Origin: Calliopsis andreniformis
Lineage: Eukaryota > Arthropoda > Insecta > Hymenoptera > Andrenidae
DNA length: 64,000 bases
NCBI RefSeq assembly: GCF_051401765.1
Contig: NW_027480423.1
Location: 16,616,001 to 16,680,000, forward strand
Direction of reading: 5' to 3'
A program made the position numbers and the translations under genes. The notes under the pieces are model-generated. The model was not told where the DNA came from. It made no database searches and was given only the letters and a program-made list of their open reading frames with translations. How positions within the stretch are numbered: position 1 is the first letter of the stretch; each line of letters starts with the position of its first letter. Positions 34,404-48,787 of this stretch are shown in pieces.

Positions 34404-37400
34404 CCTGTTATACGATGGAAAAGCTGTTGTATTTTTATTGCATTTTATGCTGCGGGCGATGACTTCTAAGGCCCTAACTATTCAATCTGTTGGGGCAACG
34501 CCCTAGAGTGAAGCCTAGGTTGTTCGGAATGTAGAAATGACCATAACTTTCACACTGGTTGCAATTATTCGTTTTATACGATGGAAAAACTGTTGTATTT
34601 ATATTGTATTTTATGCTTCTGGCGCTCACTTCTTAGGGCCTAACTGTTCGATCTGATGGAACAATGCCCTAGGATGAAGCCTAGGTTGCCCGGAACGTAG
34701 AAATGACCATAACTTTTACGCAGGTAGCAATTATTCGTTTTATACAATGGAAAAACTGTTCTATTTATTTTGTATTTTATGCTTCGGGCGTTGACTTCTA
34801 AGGACCTAACTGTTTGATCTGGTGGAGCAACGCCCTAGAGTGAAGCCTAGGTTGCCCGGAACGTAGAAATGACAATTACTTTCACACTGTTCGCAATTAT
34901 TCCTTTTATACGATGCAAAAGCTGTTGTACTTATATCGTATTTTATGCTTCTGGCGTTGACTTCTAAGGACCTAACTATTCGATCTGGTGGAGCAACGCC
35001 CTAGAGTGAAGCCTAGGTTGCTCGGAATGTAGAAATAACCATAACCTTCACACTGGTTGCAATTATTCGTTTTTTACGATGGAAAAGCTGTTGTATTTAT
35101 ATTGTATTTAATGACTCTGGCGTTGACTTCTAAGGCCCTAGCTATTCGATCTAGTGGAGCAACGCCCTAGGGTGAAGCCTAGGTTGCCCGGAACGTAGAA
35201 TCGACCATCACTTTCAAACTGGTTGCAATTAATCCTGTTATACGATGTAAAAGCTGTTGTATTTTTATTGCATTTTATGCTTCGGGCGTTGACTTCTAAG
35301 GCCCTGACTATTCAATCTGTTGTAGCAACGCCCTAGAGTGAAGCCTAGGTTGCTCGGAATGTAGAAATGACCATAGCTTTCACACTGGTTGCAATTATTC
35401 GTTTTATACGATGGAAAAACTGTTGTATTTATATTGTATTTTATGCTTCTGGCGTTCACTTCTTAGGACCTAACTATTCGCTCAGGTGGAACAACGCCTC
35501 AGAGTTAAGTCTAGGATGCCCGAAACGCCGAAATGATCATTACTTTCACGCTTGTTGCAATTATTCCTGTTATACGATGAAAGGACCGTTGTATTTTTAT
35601 TGTATTTTATGCTTCAGGCGTAGGCTTCTAAGGCCGTAGATATTGGATATGGCGGAGCACCGCCCTAGAGTGAAGCCTAGGTTGCCCGGAACGTAGAAAT
35701 GACCGTAACTTTTACACTGGTAGCAATTATTCGTTTTATACAAAGGAAAAACTGTTCTATTTATTTTGTATTTTATGCTTCGGGCGTTGACTTCTAAGGC
35801 CCTAACTGTTTGATCTGGTGGAGCAACGCCCTAGAGTGAAGCCTAGGTTGCCCGGAACGTAGAAATGACCATAACTTTCACACTGGTTGCTATTATTCGT
35901 TTTATACGATGGAAAAACTGTTATATTTATATTGTATTTTATGCTTCTGGAGTTGACTTCTAAGGACCTAACTATTCGATCTGGTGGAGCAACGCCCTAG
36001 AGTGAAGCCTAGGTTGCTCGGAATGTAGAAATAACCATAACTTTCACACTGGTTGCAATTATTCGTTTTTTACGATGGAAAAGCTGTTGTATTTATATTG
36101 TGTTTTATGCCTCTGGCGTTGACTTCTAAGGCCCTAGCTATTCGATCTAGTGGAGCAATGCCCTAGAGTGAAGCCTAGGTTGCCCGGAACGTAGAAATGA
36201 CCATCACTTTCAAACTGGTTGCAATTAATCCTGTTATACGATGGAAAAACTGTTGTATTTTTATTGCATTTTATGCTTCGGGCGTTGACTTCTAAGGCCC
36301 TGACTATTCAGTCTGTTGGAGCAACGCCCTAGAGTGAAGCCTAGGTTGCTCGGAACGTAGAAATGACCTTGACTTTCAAACTGGTTGCAATTAATCCTGT
36401 TATACGATGGAAAAACTGTTGTATTTTTATTGCATTTTATGCTTCTGGCGTTCACTTCTTAGGCCCTAACTATTCGATCTGGTGGAACAACGCCCTAGGG
36501 TGAAGCCTAGGTTGCCCGGAACGTAGAAATGACCATAAGTTTCATAATGGTTGCAATTATTCGTTTTATACGTTGGAAAAACTGTTGTATTTCTATTGTA
36601 TTTTATGCTTCGGGCGTTGACTTCTTAGGCCCTAACACTTCGATCTGGTGGAGCAACGCCCTACAGAGAAGCCTAGGTTGCCCGGAACGTAGATATGACC
36701 ATAACCTTCACACAGGTTGCAATTATTCGTTTTATATGGTGTAAAGGCTGTTGTATTTATTTTGTATTTTATTCTTCTGGTGTTGACTTCTTAGGCCCTA
36801 ACTATTCGATCTGGTGGAACAAGGCCGTAGAGTGAAGCCTAGGTTGCCCGGAACGTAGAACATACCATTACCTTCACACTGGTTGCAATTATTCCTTTTA
36901 TACGTTGGAAAAACTGTTGCACCTTTATTGTATTTTATGCTTCTGGCGTTGACTTCATAGGCCCTAACTATTGGATCTGGTGGAGCAACACCCTAGCGTG
37001 ATGCCTAGGTTGCCCGGTACGTTGAAATGACCATAACTTTCACACTGGTTACCATTATTCGTTTTATATGATGGAAAAGCTGTTGTATTTATATCGTATT
37101 TTACGCTTCTGGCGTTGACATTGAAGGCCGTAGCTATTAGATGTGGTGGAGCAACGCCCTAGAGTGTCACATGGGTTGCCCGGAACGTAGAAATGACCAT
37201 TACTTTCACAATGTTTGCAAATATTCATTTTATCCGATGGAAAAACTGTTGTACTTATATCGTATTTTATTCTTCTGGCGTTGAATTCTAAGTCCCTAGC
37301 TACTCTATCTGGTGGAGCAACGCTCCAGAGTGAAACATAGGTTACCCGGAACGTAGAAATGACCATAACTTTCACACTGGTTGCTATTATTCGTTTTATA

Positions 37401-40400
37401 CGATGGAAAAACTGTTATATTTATATTGTATTTTATGCTTCTGACGTTGACTTCTTAGACCCTAACTATTCGATCTGGTGGAACAACGCCCTAGAGTGAA
37501 GCCTAGGTTGCCTGGAACGTAGAAATGATAATTACTTTCACACTGTTTGCAATTATTCCTTTTATACGATGCAAAAGCTGTTGTATTTATATCGTATTTT
37601 ATGCTTCTGGCGTTGACTTCTAAGGACCTAACTATTCGATCTGGTGGAGCAACGCCCCAGAGTGAAGTCTAGGTTGCTGGGAATGTAGAAATGACCATAA
37701 CTTTCACACTGGTTGCAATTATTCGTTTTATACGATGGAAAAACTGTTGTATTTATATTGTATTTTATGCTTCTGGCGTTCACTTCTTGGGCCCTAACTA
37801 TTCGATCTGGTGAAACAACGCCCTAGGGTGAAGCCTAGGTTGCCCGGAACGTAGAAATGACCATAACATTTACACGGGTAGCAATTATTCGTTTTATACA
37901 ACGGAAAAACTGTTCTTTTTATTTTGTATTTTATGCTTCGGGCGTTGACTTCTAAGGCCCTAACTGTTTGATCTGGTGCAGCAACGCCCTAGAGTGAAGC
38001 CTAGGATGCCCGGAACGAAGAAATGACAATTACTTTCACTCTGACTGCAATTATTCGTTTTTTACAATGGAAAAGCTGTTGTATTTATATTGTATTTTAT
38101 GCCTCTGGCGTTGACTTCTAAGGCCCTAGCTATTCGATCTAGTGGAGCAACGCACTAGGGTGAAGCCTAGGTTGCCCGGAACGTAGAAATGACCATCACT
38201 TTCAAACTGGTTGCAATTAATCCTGTTATACGATGGAAAAGCTGTTGTATTTTTATTGCATTTTATGCTGCGGGCGATGACTTCTAAGGCCCTAACTATT
38301 CAATCTGTTGGAGCAACGCCCTAGAGTGAAGCCTAGGTTGCTCGGAATGTAGAAATGACCATAACTTTCACACTGGTTACAATTATTCGTTTTATACGAT
38401 GGAAAAACTGTTGCATTTATATTGTATTTTATGCTTCTGGCGTTCACTTCTTAGGCCCTAACTATTCGACCTGGTGGAACAACGCCCTAGGGTGTAGCCT
38501 AGGTTGCCCGGAACGTAGAAATGACCATAACTTTTACACTGTTAGCAATTATTCGTTTTATACAATGGAAAAACTGTTGTATTTATATTGTATTTTATGC
38601 TTCTGGCGTTGACATCTTAGGCCCTAACTATTCGATCTGGTGGAGCAATGCCTCAGAGTTAAGTCTAGGGTGCCCGACACGACGAAATGATCATTACTTT
38701 CACGCTTGTTGCAATTATTCCTGTTATACGATGAAAAGACCGTTGTATTTTTATTGTATTTTATGCTTCAGGCGTAGGCTTCTAAGGCCGTAGATATTGG
38801 ATATGGCGGAGCACCGCCCTAGAGTGAAGCCTAGGATGCCCGGAACGTAGAAATGACCATAACTTTTACACTGGTAGCAATTATTCGTTTTATACAAAGG
38901 AAAAACTGTTCTATTTATTTTGTATTTTATGCTTCGGGCGTTGACTTCTAAGGCCCTAACTGTTTGATCTGGTGGAGCAACGCCCTAGAGTGAAGCCTAG
39001 GTTGCCCGGAACGTAGAAATGACCATAACTTTCACACTGGTTGCTATTATTCGTTTTATACGATGGAAAAACTGTTATATTTATATTGTATTTTATGCTT
39101 CTGGAGTTGACTTCTAAGGACCTAACTATTCGATCTGGTGGAGCAACGCCCTAGAGTGAAGCCTAGGTTGCTCGGAATGTAGAAATAACCATAACTTTCA
39201 CACTGGTTGCAATTATTCGTTTTTTACGATGGAAAAACTGTTGTATTTCTATTGTATTTTATGCTTCGGGCGTTGACTTCTAAGGCCCTAACACTTCGAT
39301 CTGGTGGAGCAACGCCCTACAGAGAAGCCTAGGTTGCCCGGAACGTAGATATGACCATAACCTTCACACAGGTTGCAATTATTCGTTTTATACGGTGTAA
39401 AGGCTGTTGTATTTATTTTGTATTTTATTCTTCTGGTGTTGACTTCTTAGGCCCTAACTATTCGATCTGGTGGAACAACGCCGTAGAGTGAAGCCTAGGT
39501 TGCCCGGAACGTAGAAATGACCATTACTTTCACACTGTTTGCAATTATTCCTTTTATACGATGGAAAAGGTGCTGTATTTATATCGTATTTTATGCTTCT
39601 GGCGTTGACTTCTAAGGACCTAACTATGCGATCTGGTGGAGCAACGCCCTAGAGTGAAGCCTAGGTTGCTGGGAATGTAGAAATGACCATAACTTTCACA
39701 CTGGTTGCAATTATTCGTTTTATACGATGGAAAAACTGTTGTATTTATATTGTATTTTATGATTCTGGCGTTCACTTCTTGGGCCCTAACTATTCGATCT
39801 GGTGGAACAACGCCCTAGGGTGAAGCCTAGGTTGCCCGGAACGTAGAAATGACCATAACATTTACACTGGTAGCAATTATTCGTTTTATACAACGGAAAA
39901 ACTGTTCTTTTTATTTTGTATTTTATGCTTCGGGCGTTGACTTCTAAGGCCCTAACTGTTTGATCTGGTGGAGCAACGCCCTAGAGTGAAGCCTAGGATG
40001 CCCGGAACGAAGAAATGACAATTACTTTCATACTGACTGCAATTATTCGTTTTTTACAATGGAAAAGCTGTTGTATTTATATTGTATTTTATGCCTCTGG
40101 CGTTGACTTCTAAGGCCCTAGCTATTCGATCTAGTGGAGCAACGCCCTAGGGTGAAGCCTAGGTTGCCCGGAACGTAGAAATGACCATCACTTTCAAACT
40201 TGTTGCAATTAATCCTGTTATACGATGGAAAAGCTGTTGTATTTTTATTGCATTTTATGCTGCGGGCGATGACTTCTAAGGCCCTAACTATTCAATCTGT
40301 TGGAGCAACGCCCTAGAGTGAAGCCTAGGTTGCTCGGAATGTAGAAATGACCATAACTTTCACACTGGTTGCAATTTTTCGTTTTATACGATGGAAAAAC

Positions 40401-43366
40401 TGTTGCATTTATATTGTATTTTATGCTTCTGGCGTTCACTTCTTAGGCCCTAACTATTCGACCTGGTGGAACAACGGCCTAGGGTGAAGCCTAGGTTGCC
40501 CGGAACGTAGAAGTGACCATAACTTTTACACTGGTAGCAATTATTCGTTTTATACAATGGAAAGACTGTTGTATTTATATTGCATTTTATGCTTCTGGCG
40601 TTGACATCTTAGGCCCTAACTATTCGATCTGGTGGAGCAATGCCTCAGAGTTAAGTCTAGGATGCCCGAAACGCCGAAATGATCATTACTTTCACGCTTG
40701 TTGCAATTATTCCTGTTATACGATGAAGAGACCGTTGTATTTTCATTGTATTTTATGCTTCAGGCGTAGGCTTCTAACGCCGTAGATATTGGATATGGCG
40801 GAGCACCGCCCTAGAGTGAAGCCTAGGTTGCCCGGAACGTAGAAATGACCGTAACTTTTACACTGGTAGCAATTATTCGTTTTATACAAAGGAAAAACTG
40901 TTCTATTTATTTTGTATTTTATGTTTCGTGCGTTGACTTCTAAGGCCCTAACTGTTTGATCTGGTGGAGCAACGCCCTAGAGTGAAGCCTAGGTTGCCCG
41001 GAACGTAGAAATGACCATAACTTTCACACTGGTTGCTATTATTCGTTTTATACGATGGAAAAACTGTTATATTTATATTGTATTTTATGCTTCTGGAGTT
41101 GACTTCTAAGGACCTAACTATTCGATCTGGTGGAGCAACGCCCTAGAGTGAAGCCTAGGTTGCTCGGAATGTAGAAATAACCATAACTTTCACACTGGTT
41201 GCAATTATTCGTTTTTTACGATGGAAAAGCTGTTGTATTTATATTGTATTTTATGCCTCTGGCGTTGACTTCTAAGGCCCTAGCTATTCGATCTAGTGGA
41301 GCAATGCCCTAGAGTGAAGCCTAGGTTGCCCGGAACGTAGAAATGACCATCACTTTCAAACTGGTTGCAATTAATCCTGTTATACGATGGAAAAACTGTT
41401 GTATTTTTATTGCATTTTATGCTTCGGGCGTTGACTTCTAAGGCCCTGACTATTCAATCTGTTGGAGCAACGCCCTAGAGTGAAGCCTAGGTTGCTCGGA
41501 ACGTAGAAATGACCTTGACTTTCAAACTGGTTGCAATTAATCCTGTTATACGATGGAAAAACTGTTGTATTTTTATTGCATTTTATGCTTCTGGCGTTCA
41601 CTTCTTAGGCCCTAACTATTCGATCTGGTGGAACATCGCCCTAGGGTGAAGCCTAGGTTGCCCGGAACGTAGGAATGACCATCACTTTCAAACTGGTTGC
41701 AATTAATCCTGTTATACGATGGAGAACTGTTGTATTTTTATTGCATTTTATGCTTCGGGCGTTGACTTCCAAGGCCCTAGCTATTCCATCTGGTGGAGCA
41801 TCACTCTAGCGTGAAGCCTAGGTTGCCCGGAACGTAGAAATGACAATTACTTCCACACTGTTTGCAAATATACATTATATACGATGGAAAAGCTGTTGTA
41901 CTTATATTGTAATTTATGCTTCTGGCGTTGACTTCTTAGGCCGTAACTATTTGATCTGGTGGAGCAACGTCCTAGAGTGAAGCCTAGGTTGACCGGAACG
42001 TAGAAATGACCATAACTTTTACACTGGTAGCAATTATTCGTTTTATACAATGGAAAAACTGTTCTATTTATTTTGTATTTTATGCTTCGGGCGTTGACTT
42101 CTTAGGACCTAACTATTCGATCTGGTGGAACAACGCCCTAGGGTGAAGCCTAGGTTGCCCGGAACGTAGAAATGACAATAAGTTTCATAATGGCTGCAAT
42201 CATTCGTTTTATACAATGGAAAAACTGTTGTATTTATATTGTATTTTATGCTTCTGGCGTTGACTTCTTAGGCCCTAACTATTCCATCTGGTGGAACAAC
42301 GCCCTAGAGTGAAGCCTAGGTTGCCCGGAACGTAGAACATACTATTACCTTCACACTGGTTGCAATTATTCCTGTTATGCGATGGAAAAACTGTTGCACC
42401 TTTATTGTATTTTATGCTTCTGGCGCTGACTTCATAGGCCCTAACTATTCGATCTGGTGGAGCAACGTCCTAGAGTGAAGCCTAGGTTGACCGGAACGTA
42501 GAAATGACCATAACTTTTACACTGGGAGCAATTATTCGTTTTATACAATGGAAAAACTGTTCTATTTATTTTGTATTTTATGCTTCGGGCGTTGACTTCT
42601 TAGGACCTAACTATTCGATCTGGTGGAACAACGCCCTAGGGTGAAGCCTAGGTTGCCCGGAACGTAGAAATGACCATAAGTTTCATAATGGCTGCAATCA
42701 TTCGTTTTATACAATGGAAAAACTGTTGTATTTATATTGTATTTTATGCTTCTGGCGTTGACTTCTTAGGCCCTAACTATTCGATCTGGTGGAGCAATGC
42801 CTCAGAGTTAAGTCTAGGATGCCCGAAACGCCGAAATGATCATTACTTACACGCTTGTTGCAATTATTCCTGTTATACGATGAAAAGACCGTTGTATTTT
42901 TATTGTATTTTATGCTTCAGGCGTAGGCTTCTAAGGCCGTAGCTATTCGATATGGTGGAGCACCGCCCTAGAGTGAAGCCTAGGTTGCTCGGAATATAGA
43001 AATGACCATAACTTTCACACTGGTTGCAATTATTCGTTTTCTACGATGGAAAAACTGTTGTATTTATATTGTATTTTATGCTTCTGGCGCTCACTTCTTA
43101 GGGCCTAACTGTTCGATCTGATGGAACAATGCCCTAGGATGAAGCCTAGGTTGCCCGGAACGTAGAAATGACCATAACTTTTACGCAGGTAGCAATTATT
43201 CGTTTTATACAATGGAAAAACTGTTCTATTTATTTTGTATTTTATGCTTCGGGCGTTGACTTCTAAGGACCTAACTGTTTGATCTGGTGGAGCAACGCCC
43301 TAGAGTGAAGCCTAGGTTGCCCGGAACGTAGAAATGACAATTACTTTCACACTGTTCGCAATTATT
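34404..43366. repeat. 54-monomer block (8963 bp), copy B
   Basis: Direct tandem copy of 25441-34403. The junction monomer is chimeric: its left side (CTGTTCGCAATTATTCC) equals the sequence at the end of copy B, and its right side (TGTTATACGATGGAAAAGC) equals the start of copy A. Single-base differences from copy A include those near 35166, 35564, 35777 and 37459. Copy B also has GTAGAAGTGACC at 40507 where copy A has GTACAAGTGACC. After copy B the sequence runs on as in 20626 onward to about 44485. Confidence 0.88.
36843..37403. repeat. Island of diverged monomers inside 54-monomer block, copy B
   Basis: Second copy of the island at 27880-28440, offset 8963 bp, with the same private words. 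It shows that the duplication carried old, unhomogenised monomers along with the young ones. Confidence 0.7.
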
Positions 43367-46300
43367 CCTTTTATACGATGCAAAAGCTGTTGTACTTATA
43401 TCGTATTTTATGCTTCTGGCGTTGACTTCTAAGGACCTAACTATTCGATCTGGTGGAGCAACGCCCTAGAGTGAAGCCTAGGTTGCTCGGAATGTAGAAA
43501 TAACCATAACCTTCACACTGGTTGCAATTATTCGTTTTTTACGATGGAAAAGCTGTTGTATTTATATTGTATTTAATGACTCTGGCGTTGACTTCTAAGG
43601 CCCTAGCTATTCGATCTAGTGGAGCAACGCCCTAGAGTGAAGCCTAGGTTGCCCGGAACGTAGAAATGACCATCACTTTCAAACTGGTTGCAATTAATCC
43701 TGTTATACGATGTAAAAGCTGTTGTATTTTTATTGCATTTTATGCTTCGGGCGTTGACTTCTAAGGCCCTGACTATTCAATCTGTAGTAGCAACGCCCTA
43801 GAGTGAAGCCTAGGTTGCTCGGAATGTAGAAATGACCATAGCTTTCACACTGGTTGCAATTATTCGTTTTATACGATGGAAAAACTGTTGTATTTATATT
43901 GTATTTTATGCTTCTGGCGTTCACTTCTTAGGACCTAACTATTCGCTCAGGTGGAACAACGCCCTAGGGTGAAGCCTAGGTTGTTCGGAACGTAGAAATG
44001 ACCATAAGTTTCATAATGGTTGCAATTATTCGTTTTATACGATGGAAAAACTGTTGCATTTCTATTGTATTTTATGCTTCCGGCGTTGACTTCTTAGGCC
44101 CTATCACTTCGATCTGGTGGAGCAACGCCCTACAGAGAAGCCTAGGTTGCCCGGAACGTAGATATGACCATAACCTTCACACAGGTTGCAATTATTCGTT
44201 TTATACGATGGAAAAACTGTTGTATTTATATTGTATTTTATGCTTCTGGCGTTCACTTCTTGGGCCCTAACTATTCGATCGGGTGGAACAACGCCCTAGG
44301 CTGAAGCCTAGGTTGCCCGGAACGTAGAAATGACCATAACATTTACACTGGTAGCAATTATTCGTTTTATACAATGGAAAAACTGTTCTTTTTATTTTGT
44401 ATTTTATGCTTCGGGCGTTGACTTCTAAGGCCCTAACTGTTTGATCTGGTGGAGCAACGCCCTAGAGTGAAGCCTAGGTTGCCCGGAACGTAGAAATGAC
44501 CATTACTTTAACACTGTTTGCAATTATTCCTTTTATACGATGGAAAAACTGTTCTATTTATTTTGTATTTTATGCTTCAGGCATTGACTTCTTTGGCCCT
44601 AACAATTCGATCTGGTGGAGCAGCGCCCTAGAGTGAAGCCTAGGTTGCCTGGAACGTACAAATGACAATCACTTTCACACGGATTGCAATTGTTCCTGTT
44701 ATAGGATGGATAGACTGTTGTATCTTTATTGCATTTTATGCTTCTGGCGTTCACTTCTTAGGTCCTAACTATTCGACCTGGTGGAACAACGACCTAGAGT
44801 GAAGCCTAGGTTGCTCGGAACGTAGAAATGACCATTACCTTCACACTGTTTGCAATTATTCGTTTTATCCAATGGAAAAACTGTTCTATTTATTTTGTAT
44901 TTTATGCTTCGGGCGTTGACTTCTAAGGCCCTAACTGTTTGATCTGGTGGAACAACGCCCTAGAGTGAAGCATAGGTTGCTCGGAATGTAGAAATAACCA
45001 TAACCTTCACACTGGTTGCAATTATTCGTTTTTTACGATGGAAAAGCTGTTGTATTTATATTGTATTTTATGACTCTGGCGTTTACTTCTAAGGCCCTAG
45101 CTATTCGATCTAGTGGAGCAACGCCCTAGAGTGAAGCCTAGGTTGCCCGGAACGTAGAAATGACAATAAGTTTCATAATGGTTGCAATCATTCGTTTTCT
45201 ACAATGGAAAAACTGTTGTATTTATATTGTATTTTATGCTTCTGGCGTTGACTTCTTAGGCCCTAACTATTCGATCTGGTGGAGCAATGCCTCAGAGTTA
45301 AGTCTAGGATGCCAGAAACGCCGAAATGATCATTACTTACACGCTTGTTGCAATTATTCCTGTTATACGATGAAAAGACCGTTGTATTTTTATTGTATTT
45401 TATGCTTCAGGCGTAGGCTTCTAAGGCCGTAGCTATTCGATATGGTGGAGCACCGCCCTAGAGTGAAGCCTAGGTTGCTCGGAATATAGAAATGACCATC
45501 ACTTTCAAACAGGTTGCAATTAATCCTGTTATACGATGGAAAAGCTGCTGTATTTTTATTGCATTTTATGCTTCGGGCGTTGACTTCTAAGGCCCTGACT
45601 ATTCAATCTGTTGTAGCAACGCCCTAGAGTGAAGCCTAGGTTGCTCGGAATGTAGAAATAACCATAGCTTTCACACTGGTTGCAATTATTCGTTTTATAC
45701 GATGGAAAAACTGTTGTATTTATATTGTATTTTATGCTTCTGGCGTTCACTTCTTAGGCCCTAACTATTGGATCTGGTGGAACAACGCCCTAGGGTGAAG
45801 CCTAGGTTGCCCGGAACGTAGAAATGACCATAACTTTTACACTGGTAGCAATTATTCGTTTTATACAATGGAAAAACTGTTCTATTTATTTTGCATTTTG
45901 TGCTTCGGGCGTTGACTTCTAAGGCCCTAACTATTCAATCTGTTGGACCAACGCGCTAGAGTGATGCCTAGGTTGCTCGGAATGTAGAAATGACCATAGC
46001 TTTCACACTGGTTGCAATTATCCGTTTTATACGATGGAAAAGCTGTTGTATTTATATTGTATTTTATGCTTCTGGCGTTCACTTCTTGGGCCCTAACTAT
46101 TCGATCTGGTGGAACAACGCCCTAGGGTGAAGCCTAGGTTGCCCGGAACCTGGAAATGACCATAACCTTCACACTGGTAGCAATTATTCGTTTTATACAT
46201 GGAAAAACTGTTGTATTTATTTTGTATTTTATGCTTCTGGCGCTGACTTCTAAGGCCGTACCTATTCGATCTGGCGGAGCAACACCCTACAGTGAAGCCT

Positions 46301-47960
46301 AGGTTGCTCGGAACGTAGAAATGACCATTACCTTCACACTGTTTGCAATAATTCATTTTTTACGATGGAAAGCTGTTGTATTTATATTGTATTTTATGCT
46401 TCTGGCGGTGACTTCTAAGGCCCTATATCTTCGATTTGGTGGAGCAACGCCTCAGAGTTACGCCTAGGATGCCCGAAACGTCGAAATGGTCATTACCTTC
46501 GCACTGGTTGCAATTAGTCATGCTATACGATGGAAAATCAGTTGCATTTTTATTGTATTTTACGCTTCTTGCGTTAGCTTCTGAGGCTGTAGCTTTTAGC
46601 TGCGGTGGAGCAGCGCCGTAGAGTGACGCCTAGGTTGCCCGGCACGTAGAAATGAACATTACTTTCACAATGTTTGCAATAATTCATTTTGTACGATGGT
46701 AATCTGTTGTACTTATATTGCATTTAACTCTTCTGGCGTCGACTTCTTAGGCCCTAACTATTCAACCTGGTGGAGCAGGGCCCTAGAGTGAAGCCTAGGT
46801 TGCCAGGAACGTAGAAATGACCAGTACTTTCACACTGGTTGCAGTTATTCGTTTTATACAATGAAAAACTGTTGTATTTATTATGAATTTTATGCTTCGG
46901 GCTCTGACTTCTAAGGCCCTAACTATTCGATCTGGTGGAGCAACGCCCTAGAGTGAAGCCTAGGTTGCCCGGAACGTAGAAATGACCATTACTTTCACAC
47001 TGTTTGCAAATATACATTATATACGATGGAAAAGCTGTTGCACTTATATTGTAATTTATGCTTCGGGCGTTGACTTGTAAGGCCCTAGCTATTCGATCTG
47101 GTGGAGCAGCGGCCTAGAGTGAAGCCTAGGTTGCCCGGAACGTAGAAATGACCATAACATTCACACTGGAAGCAATTATTCGTTTTATACATGGAAAAGC
47201 TGCTCTATTTATTTTGTATGTTATGCTTCGGGCGTTGACTTCTAAGGCCCTAACTATTCGATCTGTTGGAGCAACACCCTAGAGTGAAGCCTCGGTTGCC
47301 CGGAACGTAGAAATGACTATAACTTTTACACTGGCATCAATTATTCATGCTATACGATGGAAAAGCTGTTGCATTTATATCGTATTTTATGCTTCTGGCG
47401 TCGACTTCTTAGGCCCCAACTATTCTATCTGGTGGAACAACGCCCTATGGTGAAGCCTAGGTTGCTCGGAACGTAGAAACGACCATTACTTTCACAATGT
47501 CTGCAATTATTCGTTTTCTACGATGGAAAAGCTGTTGTATTTGTATCGTATTTTATGCTTCTGGCGTTGACTTCTTAGGCACTAACTATTCCATCTGGTG
47601 GAACAACGCCCTGGGGTCAAGCCTAGGTTGCCCGGAACGTAGAAATGACCATTTCTTTCACAATGTTCGCAATCATTCATTTTATACGATGGAAAAACTG
47701 TTGTACTTATATTGTAATTTATGCTTCGGGCGTTTACTTCTAAGGCCCTAACTATTCGATCTGGTGGAGCAACGCACTAGAGTGAAGCCTAGGTTGCCCG
47801 GGAAGTAGAAATGACCATAACAATCACATGGTTGCAATTATTCCTGTTACACGATGGAAAAACTGTTGCACCTTTATTGTATTTTATGCTTCTGGCGTTG
47901 ACTTCATAGGCCCTAACTATTCGATCTGGTGGAGCAACGTCCTAGAGTGAAACCTAGGTT

Positions 47961-48787
47961 ACCCGGAACGTAGAAATGACCAGTACTTTCACACTGGTTG
48001 CAGTTATTCGTTTTATACAATGGAAAAACTGTTCTATTTATTTTGCATTTTATGCTTCAGGCGTTGACTTCTAAGGCCCTAACTATTCGAGCTGGTGGAG
48101 CAACGCCCTAGAGTGAAGCCTAGGTTGCCCGGAACGTAGAAATGACCATAACTTTCACACTGGTTACCATTATTCGTTTTATACGATGGAAAAGCTGTTG
48201 TATATATATCGTATTTTATGCTTCTGGCGTTGACTTCTAGGGCCCTAGCTATTCCATCTGGTGGAACAACGCCCTAGGGTGAAGCCTAGGTTGCCCGGAA
48301 CGTAGAAATGACCATAACTTTCACACTGGTTGCCATTATTCGTTTTACACATGGAAAAACTGTTCTATTTTTTTGTATTTTATGCTTCGGGCGTTGACTT
48401 CTAAGGCCCTAGCTATTCGATCTGGTGGAGCAACGCCCTAGAGTGAAACCTAGGTTACCCGGAACGTAGAAATGACTAGTACTTTCACACTGTTTGCTGT
48501 TATTCCTGTTGTACGATGGAAAAACAGTTGCATCTTTATTGTATTTCATGCTTCTGGCGTCGACTTCTAAGGCCCTAACTATTCGATCTGGTGAGTAACG
48601 CCCTAGAGTGACGCCTAGGTTACCCGGAACGTAGAAATGACCATCACTTTCACAATGGTTGGAATTATTCCTGTTATACGATGGTAAACCTGTTGTATTT
48701 TTATTGTATTGTATGCTTCAGGCGATGACTTCTAAGGCCCTAACTATTCGATCTGGTGTAGCAACGCCCTAGTGTGAAGCCTAGGTT
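47961..48787. repeat. 5-monomer local duplication, copy 1 (827 bp)
   Basis: The words GACCAGTACTTTCACACTGG, GCTGTTGTATATATATCG, TTTTACACATGGAAAAAC and GACTAGTACTTTC recur in the same order 827 bp later (47981 pairs with 48808). The length is 5 x 166 minus 3 because the unit contains monomers with short deletions such as the ACACATGG variant. The same pair recurs in copy B of the 47-monomer block near 55751 and 56579, where the spacing is 828 bp. Confidence 0.8.
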
